In this document: positions 54,086-64,000 of the stretch, piece after piece | How positions within the stretch are numbered: position 1 is the stretch's first letter | How the letters are laid out: each line of letters starts with the position of its first letter | Assembly (NCBI RefSeq): GCF_029227915.1 | Contig: NC_079884.1 | Span: 15,810,001-15,874,000 of the forward strand | Length of the DNA: 64,000 bases | Direction of reading: 5' to 3' | DNA from: Hydractinia symbiolongicarpus | Taxonomy: Eukaryota > Cnidaria > Hydrozoa > Anthoathecata > Hydractiniidae | Notes under the pieces: model-generated | Databases searched by the model: none | What the model saw: the letters and a program-made list of their open reading frames with translations, nothing else | Told to the model about the DNA's origin: nothing | Translations under genes and position numbers: made by a program

Positions 54086-54900
54086 AATTAAAAAATTTTA
54101 TATTGAAAAATTAGGCAACAACAGTGTAAAGGAAGTGCGAAAAACTTTCTTTTTAATTATTTAAAAACTAGCAGGGGACCGGCGTCGAAACGCCGGTTAA
54201 GGCACAAGTAAAAGTGTTACTCAACATTGAATCCTTGTGGAGCAATTAATAAGAACCGTAAACTGTGTGCCACACATTCAGGTGGAGTGCACATGGTGTA
54301 CAGTATGTCGTAAATCGAGTGAAGCGCACACAACATTATGACATTTCGGGTATAACATATTTGTCAAAAATAAATTTCCTGCACATTTTGCTAAAATAAA
54401 AACAAAGTTTACAACCTTAGTGTCGTTCTAAAGAATATGACATAGTGTTGATTTTAGTGTAAAAACACTGTGTTCATTTTCTTCATTTATTTCCTTCTTT
54501 GTGATTTCACCATACCTATTTTTTTAGGCAATGACAATAATAATGATATCGAGGGGCGGGTAATAGAAGGAGGGCGTTTATTCGAAGCGATACAATCATT
54601 CAGTATAAGTTGTCTTTTCTTCAAAAAGGGTACAGATGTGTTTTGATTGTTTCTCATGTTTTCACCTTGGATGACACAGGCCCATGATAAGGGAAAGTAT
54701 TTGAAATATACAGTATGCCGAGCTTTTCCCGAATTTATTTACCCGTTCAGATGTAGTAAGCATAGTAAACACAACACCTCGAAGTTATGTTCAAACATTT
54801 TCTCGTTTCTTTTTTAGATTTTTTTTGCATATTGATTGGCTTCACAAACATCCTGCGCTGCACTTTTCGCTGCACCAAGTAAACGAAGCTCTGCCTGCTA
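54086..54900. repeat. Segmental duplication, copy B, right part
   Basis: Continues the homology to copy A from about 29310 to 30482: GTAAAGGAAG, ACTAGCAGGGG, GGCGTCGAAACGCCGGTTAA, CGTAAATCGAGTGAAGC, TAGAAGGAGGGCGTTTATTC, and TCTTTTTTAGATTTTT. It confirms that the Helentron split a once continuous segment. Confidence 0.75.
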
Positions 54901-54939
54901 GACAACCGCCTAATATATCAATCCTATTCTTATGCTTAG

Positions 54940-55045
54940 CGTTAAGCAGAAAGGATAGATTCACGCACTCTAATAGTCTCAGGTAAGACTCGGTCGGGGT
55001 TTGAACCCAAGACCTCCCGCACTGCAAGTTCTGATTACCGGAACC
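54940..55045 (-). repeat. tRNA-derived SINE-like sequence
   Basis: On the minus strand a pol III B-box-like GGGTTCAAACCCC follows TGCGGGAGGTCTT. Spacing to a possible A box (GTAATCAGAACTTG) is tRNA-like, but no cloverleaf forms well, so a SINE head is more likely than a functional tRNA. Confidence 0.35.
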
Positions 55046-55200
55046 GAAAAGAAACTTTATTACCGACATCTCGTTGATGCGTCGTAAATGTCGCTTAATA
55101 ATGAATTAAACAGACAGTCTGGCATACGATGCGCATAAAATTTACCGTTTATTTATATTTTATCGTTTTTATGCACGAGAAAATAAATTTGGAAAAGGTG

Positions 55201-55297
55201 AATTACACGTATTTTTTATAAGTAACCGTACTGAACCAGGTAATGAATCTAAGTACTAGGTCGAAAGTTAAGTTTCCCATAAAAAATACGTGTAATT
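55201..55297. mobile_element. 97-bp palindromic MITE
   Basis: Perfect 19-bp inverted ends: AATTACACGTATTTTTTAT at 55201-55219 and its complement at 55279-55297, with an unrelated centre. The BEL 2 LTR starts only two bases later. Confidence 0.75.
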
Positions 55298-55299
55298 AA

Positions 55300-55590
55300 T
55301 GTTGCGACAGATCAACGAGTTAGCCTTGATTTTATAACTTCTTATATTTCGTTCTTCATAATGCAACCCTTTTAACTTAACTTGACAAATGCCGTTTTCT
55401 GTCTATATATATACTAAAAATAATGTTCTAGAATGTTCTTTTCCGAAGGTTCCTATTATAAACAAAACAAAGGTCTATTGTTCAGTAGAGTTCGAATATC
55501 ATGCGCTAAATCATTCTTCGAATGTTCTAGTTAGTTTGTTATGTCTACTCAGCACTTTGAATGTTTCAGAATAATCTCGTATTCGCGACA
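55300..55590 (-). repeat. BEL 2 LTR (3' LTR in element orientation), 291 bp
   Basis: Differs from the other LTR by five substitutions and one 2-bp indel in a TA run, so roughly 98 percent identical by my count. Starts TG and ends CA in element orientation. Confidence 0.93.
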
Positions 55591-55623
55591 TGCCCAACAC
55601 CGAGAAAGTTGCCCGTCTATCGA

Positions 55624-58600
55624 TTAATTATCGGGTAGCGTTTGTTCAACGATTCGGTCTCGTGCTTCTTGTGCTGCTCTTCGGCGTGGTCTATTTGTGT
55701 TAGAATGTTCTATGTCTTTGCTCTCGTTGTAATCTGCAGCCGAAGATGTTGCGTCTTGAAAGTGTTGCTGTTGATTGTCATCTCGCTGGTCCTTGTTGTC
55801 CCTCTCGTCCTCATCACATTCCAGTGGATACAAATGTACAATCGATCTTTGTAGTACGTTTTTGTTTGGCATAAGAATTCGAGCAGCTCTCTCCTCTCCG
55901 TCTTGACTTTTGATCATTTCAACAATTCGTCCAATCTTCCATGTGCCTCTTGGTGCTGCATCTTTCATTTGTACTATGTCTCCGACTTTTGCTTCTTTTA
56001 AATTCTGTATTCGTGGCTGTTTGTTGAATCTTTGACTGCGTTCTCGAAGGTTTAATAAGTATTGATCTCTCCATATTTTCCAAAACTGTTCCAAGTGTCG
56101 ATTTCCTTTCTTCCATGTTTCTAATAATTTTTTCGCGGTGGACATTTCTTCGTTCTGGTAGTTGGGGTCATCTCGGTCGTCATCTTCGTCAGCTTCTTTA
56201 AGTATCGGTGTTCCAGTTTTCGGATTCAGTGAAAGGAAATGTGCAGGTGTTAGCACTTCGTTCTCTATGTCGTTGTCTATATAAACTAGTGGTGGACTGT
56301 TGACTACTCCTTCGATTTCAGTGATGATGGTTTGTAATTGTGTTGACGTTAGATGAAGCCTACCAATGCTTTTCTTTAATGCCATCTTTGTAGTCCCGAC
56401 TAGTCTTTCGTAGAACCCTCCCATCCAAGGCGAAAGTTCGATGATGTACTTCCACTTGATTCGTTTTTCACTCATATAACTGTGTACTGTTGGATCTGCC
56501 AGGATGTTCGCCCAGGCAGTATCAATTGTATTCTGAACTGTCTTAAATTGTTTCGTGTTGTCAGTGATAATCTCATCAGGTTTTCCTCTTCTTGCCACGA
56601 ATCGACGTAGTGCATCAAGAAAACATTCTGCTGACATATCTTCAACTACTTCCAGATGCACGGCTCGAACAGCTGTGCAAGTAAAGAGACAAATCCAGAC
56701 TTTCTTTTGATGGCCTTCTTTCTTTACGTAGAGTGGTCCAAAGTAATCAATACCTGTACTGGTGAAAGGTGGTAACACAGTAACTCTGCTTTTCGGCAAT
56801 GGTGACATCTGTTTTGCCTTGATCCTCCTTGATATCGAATGCATTTAAGACACTTCCTGAGTGTAGTTTTAACAGCAGTGCGTCCATGTGGTACCCAATA
56901 TCTTTGTCGTAGTTCTGCTAGTGTATGTGCCACTCCGACATGACATATATCTGCATGACTTTTCGTTATCAGGAGGTTTGTAAAGTGTTCTTCTCTAGGT
57001 AACAAAATAGGTGCTATTGTGTCTTCTCGTAAGCTTGAATTTTCCAATCTTCCATTAAGTCGGACAATTCCACCTCGATATATCTTCGGGTTGAGTTGGC
57101 TTTGGCTCTGCTTCTTATTTAAATTTCCATTCTTGATAAATCGATGTGCGTAGGCAGTCACTCTAAGCAGCTTGGTCAGAGAAGAGTATCTTGTTTCATC
57201 TATCCCAAGTGGTGTGAGAATTGGCTTAACCTCAGCTTGTGTAGCTGTCATTTCGAAGATGATCTGTTCGTTTTCTTCTTGATCGTGACTTTCTGGATTT
57301 ACGGTTTCTGTGTTCCATTTGGGCCATTGACTTTGATCATGTAGCAACCATTTTGTGCCATTCCACCACAGCTTCTCTTTCTTCAACTCGCTAATCGAAA
57401 TTCCACGTGTCGGTAGATCTGCTGGGTTGTGCTTAGTATTGATGTAGCGGAATTCTACTTCATCCTTTTCAGTAATTTATTTTATTCGGTTTGGAACAAA
57501 CACATCGCTGTTTTCCTTTTGTTGTAGCCACTTTAGCACGCACTGTGAATCTGTCCAGAGTATCTTCTCAGTGTTCTCTAACCTCAGTTCCTTTGATATG
57601 AATCGCAGGCATCTTACCCCAATCAGTGTTGACATCAGTTGCAGTCTGGGAATCGTCAGTCGCTTCTATAGTGCATTTCTTGCTTTGGAAAATATGAGGT
57701 TGACGTTCACTTTTCCATCAATAACTGTGCGTAAGTAGATCGCTGCTGCATTTGCCTTACCTGATGCGTCACAGAATCCAATCAGCTGACTCTTTTCGCT
57801 TCCAACATACCGTGGCAGTTGAATGGTTGATAACGCCTGCAAGTGCTTTGTGAATTCTTTCCAGGTTTCTTGGTCCTTTGGCTCTAAAACATCGTCCCAA
57901 CCAATATTTTCCTCCTATAGTTCTTGAAGAAATATCTTTATTTTGATCGTACCAGGCGTCAGCATTCCCAAGAGATCGTATACCGACGTTATTGTAGCCA
58001 ATACTTCGCGTTTTGTTGTTCCAGGTTTGTCTGAATTGATTCTTTTTGTAGAGATCGACAATTCATCAGTGTTTGTGTTCCAAACTAAGCCAAGAACCTT
58101 CGTTATCTTTGACTTGACTTGGTCCTCAGGTTTAGTTTTCTTGTTCACTTCGTCTGAGTTTGTCAACCATTCCCTCAAGTTCATCGATGCATCTTTAAAT
58201 AAGGCCTTTGCATTTCGGTACAAGTCAATGGCTTCCTTTTCGTTGTCTGTGCCGGAAATCATATTGTCAACGTAAAAACTGTCCTCTATTTCTTCTGCTA
58301 CTGGCTCATCTGTGTTCGCGATATGATGTTGAATAGTAGCACCTAGTAGGAATGGACTAGACATTATTCCGAAAGGCAATCTTACAAATCTCCACGTCTC
58401 CAAGTTATCATCAGAAACCGGTTTCTTGACGTCCTTTAACCAAAGAAATCGAGTTACATCACGATCATTTTCTTGAATTGCGATTTGTAGAAAAGCTTTC
58501 TCGATATCTGCGATTATTCCAATCTTCTTTGTCCTAAACCGAAGTAGCAATCCACACAAATCTTCCATGATGACAGGTCCTCGGTGTAAGCACTCGTTCA

Positions 58601-58724
58601 AGCTCTTGTTGCCTTTCTTTGTTTTTGCGGCTGCATCGTAAACAATCCTCAACTTCGTTGTTGCACCGTCAGCTTTGATAACACCGTGATGTGGAATGTA
58701 ATGCCTCTTTGTCTGGTTGTTCAC
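55624..58724 (-). pseudogene. BEL 2 pol: reverse transcriptase, RNase H, integrase, C-terminal domain
   Basis: RT at 57915-58724: YIPHHGVIKADGATTKLRIV, YDAAAKTKKGNKSLNECLHR, IADIEKAFLQIAIQ, LPFGIMSSPFLLGATIQHHI, and FYVDNMISG, which is YVDN in place of YVDD. RNase H follows (LIGFCDASGKANAAAIYLR, ILWTDSQCVLKWLQQ). The integrase has an HHCC region ending CLKCIRYQGG, a frame change near 56844, then STGIDYFGPLYVK, EIITDNTKQFK and WMGGFYERLVG (D, D, E present), and a DUF5641-like end (VGDIVQMKDAAPRGTWKIGR). In-frame TAG codons lie just before 58725, at about 57912 and at about 57670, and a TAA at about 57477. Otherwise intact. Confidence 0.88.
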
Positions 58725-58727
58725 CTC

Positions 58728-61338
58728 CTAAGGATCAACCCTTTCCAGTACACCCTTTTCAACTTGCGATCGAATCATCTCATCATAAAGGTGAAGTAAT
58801 TTAGGATCTTTTTGCAGATGTTTCATCAGGGACTTTAATCTCTCAAGGGACAATTCGTAGTTCTCTGGGAGAAAAGAATCTTCGTTTCTCCACGGCCAGC
58901 ATACAAAATATCTTTTTCCATCCCTCTTCACTGTATTCTTGAACATTTCCATCGCAGCTTTGTCTGAATCCCTTTCTTCGTGTTGGTTAATGCCAATTGT
59001 TTCCATCTTCCACATATCTTCCAGGCTTGGTTCAAACGGTGATGTCACCTCTTCACTCAGCATTCTTCTGTTCGTTGACGATTGACTTTCTGTTGAGAGC
59101 ACAAACAGAGCGTTTTCTTCTCGAAGCCAATTTTCTCTTTCAATTCTCCCAGAGATGATCCACCCTGCCTTCGATTTCAATAGGTATAGGTGATCTTGTA
59201 TCTTCACCTTTTCGTCTAGAATGATGTCGTCATAGTAATCATTCCCAATAAGAAGACCAAGGTTGTAAGTCTCCATATTCGATGGTATGGTGTCTGCAAG
59301 TTCAAATTGTTTTGCCATCTTTCTTTTATCATTCAAAGCCAAGGGCATTCTCTGTAGTGGTCCAGTTATTTCTTTCGTCACAGTTGCTTTGATCTTCATG
59401 TCTGCTCCAAACTTTGTCTTCAGTGTCAGCTGTACCAATGGCAGACATTTCTGACTGCACTTCTCATTCCCAAACGTGTTGACATAAAAATTCTGCGTTT
59501 CTTTTGGCTCTAATCTTAATTGATTCGCAAGTTCTTCGGTGATGTATGTCCTCGAGCTTCCATCGTCAAAGAATATTGGTGACTTCATTCTTGTGTTTTC
59601 TCCTTGAAGTGTAACAATCGCTGTCTTCATAATGACTGTCTCTCCCACTGCTACCATTCCGCTCTCTGTTTCTTCTTCCGGTTTCTTTTTGTGATCGTTG
59701 GTTTGCTGGAATTTCGTAGGGCAGAGTATACGATGATGCTTTTCTTTTTCTCCACAGTGTACGCAAATCTTCCCAGTCAACTTGCAGTCCCTTATTTTGT
59801 GGTTTCTTTTCATGCATCTGAGGCATCGGTCTTTAATCTGTTGTTTTCTCAATTGAATGTCCGAATATCTTTTACATTCGTCGCTCCAATGTTCACCATT
59901 GCAGAATAAACATTGTCGGACATATCTCATTTTGCGAGTTTCATTGGACAGTAACGATTCTCCTGTAAAGTTTCTGCTGTAGCTTGGCGATGGCGACTTG
60001 TAGGCTTCTGATTGAACTCTTGTCAATTCTCTGCGTGGATTGATTTCATATTGGTTGTCTGCTACTTCTAGTGCTGTGATGTATCTCTTTAAAGCTTTTC
60101 TCAATGTTTCCACTGTCCATTCCTCTTCTTCTCCCCTTTGCTGTTCTAACCGTGCAATCACCACCCTCGGTAGTTTCGTACGAATTAGGGATATTGTTGA
60201 TCTTGTGTTGGTATCTTCTCCTAACGAGTTTAGCGATCGTAAATGTTTTTCTATCTTGTCGTACGTTGCTCGTAATGAGGTCGTCTTGTTGGAGGCCGGC
60301 TGCAAATCCATTAGTTGCGTGTAGTGCTTATCGATTATCAACTGCTTGTTTCCAAATCGTTCGTGTAGGATGCCAAGTGCCACCTCGTAATTCGCATTGG
60401 TCAGTTCCTTAACTTAACACTTCGTTCTCCAGCTCTGCTCTCAAATAGTTGAACTTGTCGATGGGCTGGAGAGAGGGATTTTTATGAATTGTTGCTTCGA
60501 ACGCATTCCAGAAGGATTGCCATTTCAATACTTGACCTCTAAATCGTTGAAGTTCCAGCTTGCGTAGACGAACCGTAGGTACCTTTGGTGTTTGATAAAA
60601 ATCATGTTGTGGCAACGTCATTTTATATTCTCGCTGGTTCTCCATATCTTTCATCTTAACTTCGGCTTGTGCCTTCTCGGAATCCTTTTCCATTTCCAAT
60701 TTCATCTGCAACATCCTTTCTTCACTTCGCAATTTTTCTTTCTCCATTTCCAACTTGTATATCCGTTCCCTTTCACGCTCCTCAGCTTCCCGTCTTTTCT
60801 CCTCAGCAACAACTTCACGCTCGAGTCTTTTCTCCTCGGCTTCACGTTCCAGTCTTTTCTCCTCGGCTTCACGTTCCAGTCTTTTCTCCTCGGCTTCACG
60901 TTCCAGTCTTTTCTCCTCGACTGCACGTTCCAGTCGTTTCTCCTCGGCTTCACGCTGCAGTCGTTTCTCTTCTGCTTCACGTTCCAGTCGTTTCTCCTCG
61001 GCTTCACGCTGCAGTCGTTTCTCTTCTGCTTCACGCTCCTTTTCACGCTCAAGCTGTCGTTGTTTCTTCACGCCAATGAGATGTTCCACGTCTTCCAGGA
61101 TGTCTTCTGCTTCGAGCATCATATTCCGGGTTTTTCCATATTTTTCTTCGTTCTCCTGTACAGCCGTTTCGAAATTAGCAATGTCCTTCTCGAATTGAGC
61201 GTGTCTTTTTTCTAGATGCTTCTTCAATCTTTTAAGTTCATCAATGTCATATTCCTGTTCATCTTGAAGGTATTTCGTTATTTCGTTAATCTTTTCCCGT
61301 AATCTCTGTCTGGAATGTTCTATTCTTTTTCCTTCCAT
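58728..61338 (-). pseudogene. BEL 2 gag and protease
   Basis: The ATG at 61338 (MEGKRIEHSRQRLREK) opens a coiled-coil N-terminus with eight or nine tandem EEKRLEREA units (27-bp DNA repeats, 60800-61040). Gag continues through RLRKLELQRFRGQVLKWQSF to a frameshift at about 60400. The next frame (60383-58728) has GILHERFGNKQLIIDKHY, the knuckles CLFCNGEHWSDEC, CLRCMKRNHKIRDC and CVHCGEKEKHHRILC, and the retropepsin block PIFFDDGSSRTYITEELA (DDG at the active site), then the start of RT. Only a short deletion seems to separate the two frames. Confidence 0.88.
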
Positions 61339-61651
61339 GTCTTCTGTTTACTATTTATTCGCGCTTCTAGAATCTTCTTTGATCACAGTTCTTTGAGTTG
61401 ATGATCTTTGTGAATGATTAATCGCGCGTCGTGATTTGATCTCAAGTTCGAGATTCTTGCAAATAATTAATGAATTGTATCGTTCACGTTTTGTTGATGT
61501 AAATGTTTTTTTGTTATGATTCTTCGTCCTTTTGAGTGTCTATGATAACGTAATTTCCAATTCGTGATTCGTATCTCGTTCCTTCTTATTCGTTCTCCTT
61601 TTCGTCTTTCTCTGCTAACTCGCTATCTTCTAACCACCCTCTGCTACCAAA

Positions 61652-61944
61652 TGTTGCGACAGATCAACGTGTTAGCCTTGATTTTATAACTTCTTATATT
61701 TCGTTCTTCATAATACAACCCTTTTAACTTAACTTGACAAATGCCGTTTTCTGTCTATATATATATACTAAAAATAATGTTCTAGAATGTTTTTTTCCGA
61801 AGGTTCCTATTATAAACAAAACAAAGGTCTATTGTTCAGTAGAGTTCGAATATCATGCGCTAAATCATACTTCGAATGTTCTAGTTAGTTTGTTATGTCT
61901 ACTCAGCACTTTGAATGTTTCAGAATAATCTCGCATTCGCGACA
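61652..61944 (-). repeat. BEL 2 LTR (5' LTR in element orientation), 293 bp
   Basis: Direct repeat of 55300-55590. It contains a TA-rich TATATATATA element that may be the promoter TATA box. The primer-binding site lies immediately inside. Confidence 0.93.
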
Positions 61945-62686
61945 ATTTACAACAGGCAATAGTTCTAACTTCAGCATATTTTTTTCTTTAACAACAATAT
62001 GCGATGATATATAGTGATGAAGGTCTTAGCGTACTGACGTCACAGCGAGGATCTCTCCATTAAAGGAGAGGCGAACAAAAAACTATTTTGTGGCAGCCAG
62101 AAAATAAATTTTACGCGAGAGAAAAATATTTATTGATTTCTAAATCCTAAATCCTATTAAGATAGCTACTATAATAACAAATAAATAACTATATTTCACA
62201 ACTAAGTGTCCATATAATCTTCCTGGCAACGTCTTTACGGAATTTTCATGGCTTCATGGGGTGAAAATAAGTAGGTTTTGGATGTACTTACCAGTAAAAA
62301 TCAAAAATAAGATCTTTGACTTGAGATAACCAAGAATATTTTACATACTATAGTACTAACAGCATTCCATAACCTTCGTTTAAACTTCTTTGAACTAAAG
62401 AAATATCTGTCATGACCATCAACAATATTTTTTTCATGTTTGAGTCCCTTTTCTACACCATACTATCAACTTTCAACGATAAAGTTTGTTATGATGAGAT
62501 GGCAGGGTCGGATCGAGGTTTTTTATGTAACTAAGCAAAAAATTTTTAGGAGAGATTACCGCCCAGAATGGGCGTTAAAATACGCCAAATGGGCGGACCT
62601 AATAGTAACAAAATTTATCACCTTGTTCAGGCTTTTTCCAGCGTTAAAAAGTACAATAAGTAACAATATACATAAAAAATATATAG
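61945..62686. other. Interval without a recognised gene
   Basis: AT-rich flank of the BEL 2 insertion. It contains a GGGCGTTAAAATACGCC-type inverted motif near 62560-62590. No conserved coding block was seen. Confidence 0.4.
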
Positions 62687-63090
62687 CTAAAATATATAAA
62701 ACATGTAAACTATGTATAAATCAATAAGCAAGTATATACATTTCAAAAAGCCTTTATCTCTTTTCTGTTCAGCAAACTCATCTATCACTTCATTAGAGTT
62801 CACAGTGATTGACCTGTTAAACATGATAACTGCTAGGCTGCTCAACCTTTCCTCCGACATTGTGTTTCGCATCTGAGTCTTTAATCGCCTTAGCCCAGAG
62901 ATTCCAAAACTAAAAAACCAAAATTCTCAAAACTTCACAGATTGATGGAAATGTGTACCTATTTGTGGTTTTAAGAAGAGGTGATATTTGTTGGTAGAGC
63001 ACCTTGATAGTTTTTCCAAAATATCCCCCACATATCCAACTGGGCATATGTTACTATGGGCCAGAATATCGCTCGCAAACAATTGCAGGA
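62687..63090 (-). pseudogene. hAT transposase C-terminal (dimerisation) fragment
   Basis: The minus strand reads YQQISPLLKTTNRYTFPSI and CEVLRILVF, then after a TTTTTTAG junction, FGISGLRRLKTQMRNTMSEE, RLSSLAVIMFNR, and EVIDEFAEQKRDK. The RRLKTxxRxTMxEERLxxLA pattern is the hallmark of the hAT C-terminal dimerisation domain. The expected ERSFS segment is missing and the frames do not join, so either an intron lies there or the copy is damaged. The catalytic core was not found. Confidence 0.6.
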
Positions 63091-63302
63091 ATTCTTTAAA
63101 CTTAACCTTCTAGTTAAATCAAAATACCTTCACAGAAACACCAGCAACACCTCCTCTCCTGGGCTCAACAATTGCGTTGAATAAATTGTCCATTTGTTTA
63201 TATCATAAGCTTTGATAGGTGGTTTTAATAGGATGCTACAAAATTAAAAAAATATATAGAGTGACACAAATTTTAAAGGTACTGCCTGCATCACATATAG
63301 TT

Positions 63303-63376
63303 TCCTCCTGTTAGGAATCGAACCTGGACCTTTTACGAAATTGTATCATAAATATCATACCATTTGATCACAGGAG
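63303..63376 (-). tRNA. tRNA-like sequence, probably a pseudogene or SINE head
   Basis: Acceptor-like arms TCCTGTG and AACAGGA pair over six of seven bases. The B-box-like AGGTTCGATTCCT is in place, and an A-box-like segment (GATCAAATGG) is present. The T stem pairs poorly (about three of five), and no clear anticodon arm could be drawn. Confidence 0.3.
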
Positions 63377-64000
63377 TTTAGGCATTTAGTAAAAAATTAT
63401 TATACCTCAACTACATTAAAAATTGATAAAACACACATTAAATGATGACCAAATGAAGGACTTTGAAACACATTTTGCTTACTCAATTATGGCCAGTCCT
63501 CTTGACTTGGTCTTTGTATACACATCACAACCATCCGATAAACATTGCACAAAAATATTGTCAAGCGGTTGATCAAAATTCTCAAAAGCCAGGGTTTCAT
63601 CGCAAATCAGCAACACAAAAATAGATCTGTAAAGAGAGTTACCATCTCCACTGACACTGCATAACAAAAAAAATACATCAGATAGAAAGGTAGTTATGAA
63701 ATAAAAAATATTAGTAAGATTGGTAAGATTTTTTCTATCCATATTGTTATAGCTATATAACATATGTCAAGTAGTCTTGGTCTTTAATACTTTAATACAG
63801 CTCTGTTTCTACTCATCATACTGGCTCAGTATTCTCTCAAAATCCAACCACTAGTGTATCTTGCTAGGTATAAAATAACAAATAAAGCACCACATGAACA
63901 CTTCAGATTTATTTGGAGTGTATTTTTCTTTCGATTTATTTATTTTTGTGGGGAGGTTTGAGTATAACAAATAACACAAGACAAAGCAGTAGCTATACAA
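63377..64000. other. Window edge; one weak exon candidate
   Basis: On the minus strand 63479-63656 follows a good acceptor (TTATGCAG) and ends near a donor-like GAGTAAGC. The reading is SGDGNSLYRSIFVLLICDET ... SDGCDVYTKTKSRGLAII. It recalls caspase or OTU segments only loosely. No neighbouring exons were established, so it is not called as a gene. Otherwise no features. Confidence 0.25.

Larger units (their letters stand above)
55300..61944 (-). mobile_element. BEL/Pao LTR retroelement 2, full length and young
   Basis: Two direct LTRs (55300-55590, 61652-61944) bracket gag-pol on the minus strand. LTRs begin TGTCGCGAAT and end GTCGCAACA in element orientation. A candidate primer-binding site TGGTAGCAGAGGGTGGTT follows the 5' LTR (61644 downward). 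No convincing target-site duplication was seen (ATTAA left, ATTTA right). The coding region is nearly continuous but carries frameshifts and several stops. Confidence 0.92.

Noticed and set aside
60592-61215. Long + strand frames rich in Phe/Ser-Leu opposite BEL 2 gag
   Set aside because: Shadows of the repeated EEKRLEREA codons on the coding minus strand.
63479-63763. Caspase or OTU domain at the right edge
   Set aside because: Only loose motif resemblance in a single short frame; no catalytic His or Cys context visible.

Overview
This window is animal (metazoan) nuclear DNA, AT-rich, with spliced genes whose introns have clean GT-AG borders. The gene and transposon content suggests a cnidarian, possibly a hydrozoan: a C05D11.1-type M16 peptidase, divergent class A GPCR copies, two BEL/Pao retroelements, a Helentron-type Helitron, a Penelope-like element, and THAP-, hAT- and MULE-related relics. 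This is inferred from family composition and remembered homologues; no search was run. All exon joins are my own readings.

Layout. (1) 1-14061, + strand: the 3' 18 exons (738 codons) of a large M16 metallopeptidase gene. One of its introns holds a two-exon gene on the opposite strand for a 103-residue, probably secreted protein (6582-7732), and another holds a MITE. (2) 14062-17807: gene-poor, with a decayed THAP/DDE transposase at 15850-16992. (3) 17808-22618, - strand: a four-exon, 237-residue coiled-coil gene whose introns carry a 362-bp TCTG microsatellite and a 25-bp tandem array. (4) 24985-33375: transposon graveyard (Penelope-like element, MULE-like relic, non-LTR retroelement) and the first copy of a roughly 2.4-kb duplication that includes a broken GPCR. 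(5) 33542-37632, - strand: a complete five-exon divergent beta-tubulin, followed by one exon of a possible ciliary protein. (6) 38852-40201, - strand: three adjacent, intronless, frameshifted reading frames, one built of 24-residue repeats that I associate with giant-virus proteins. This is the best candidate here for something undescribed. (7) 40540-46779, + strand: a degraded BEL/Pao element with a 186-bp tandem array in its leader. (8) 46965-54900: the second copy of the duplication, split by a 5.7-kb Helentron. (9) 55300-61944, - strand: a young BEL/Pao element with both LTRs, inserted next to a small palindromic MITE. (10) 61945-64000: hAT transposase relic, a tRNA-like sequence and a weak exon candidate.

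The host genes are not an operon. The M16 peptidase, nested secreted protein, coiled-coil protein and beta-tubulin are independent units separated by mobile DNA. The window is most informative about insertion history: the first copy of the duplication is an empty site that dates and delimits the Helentron in the second.
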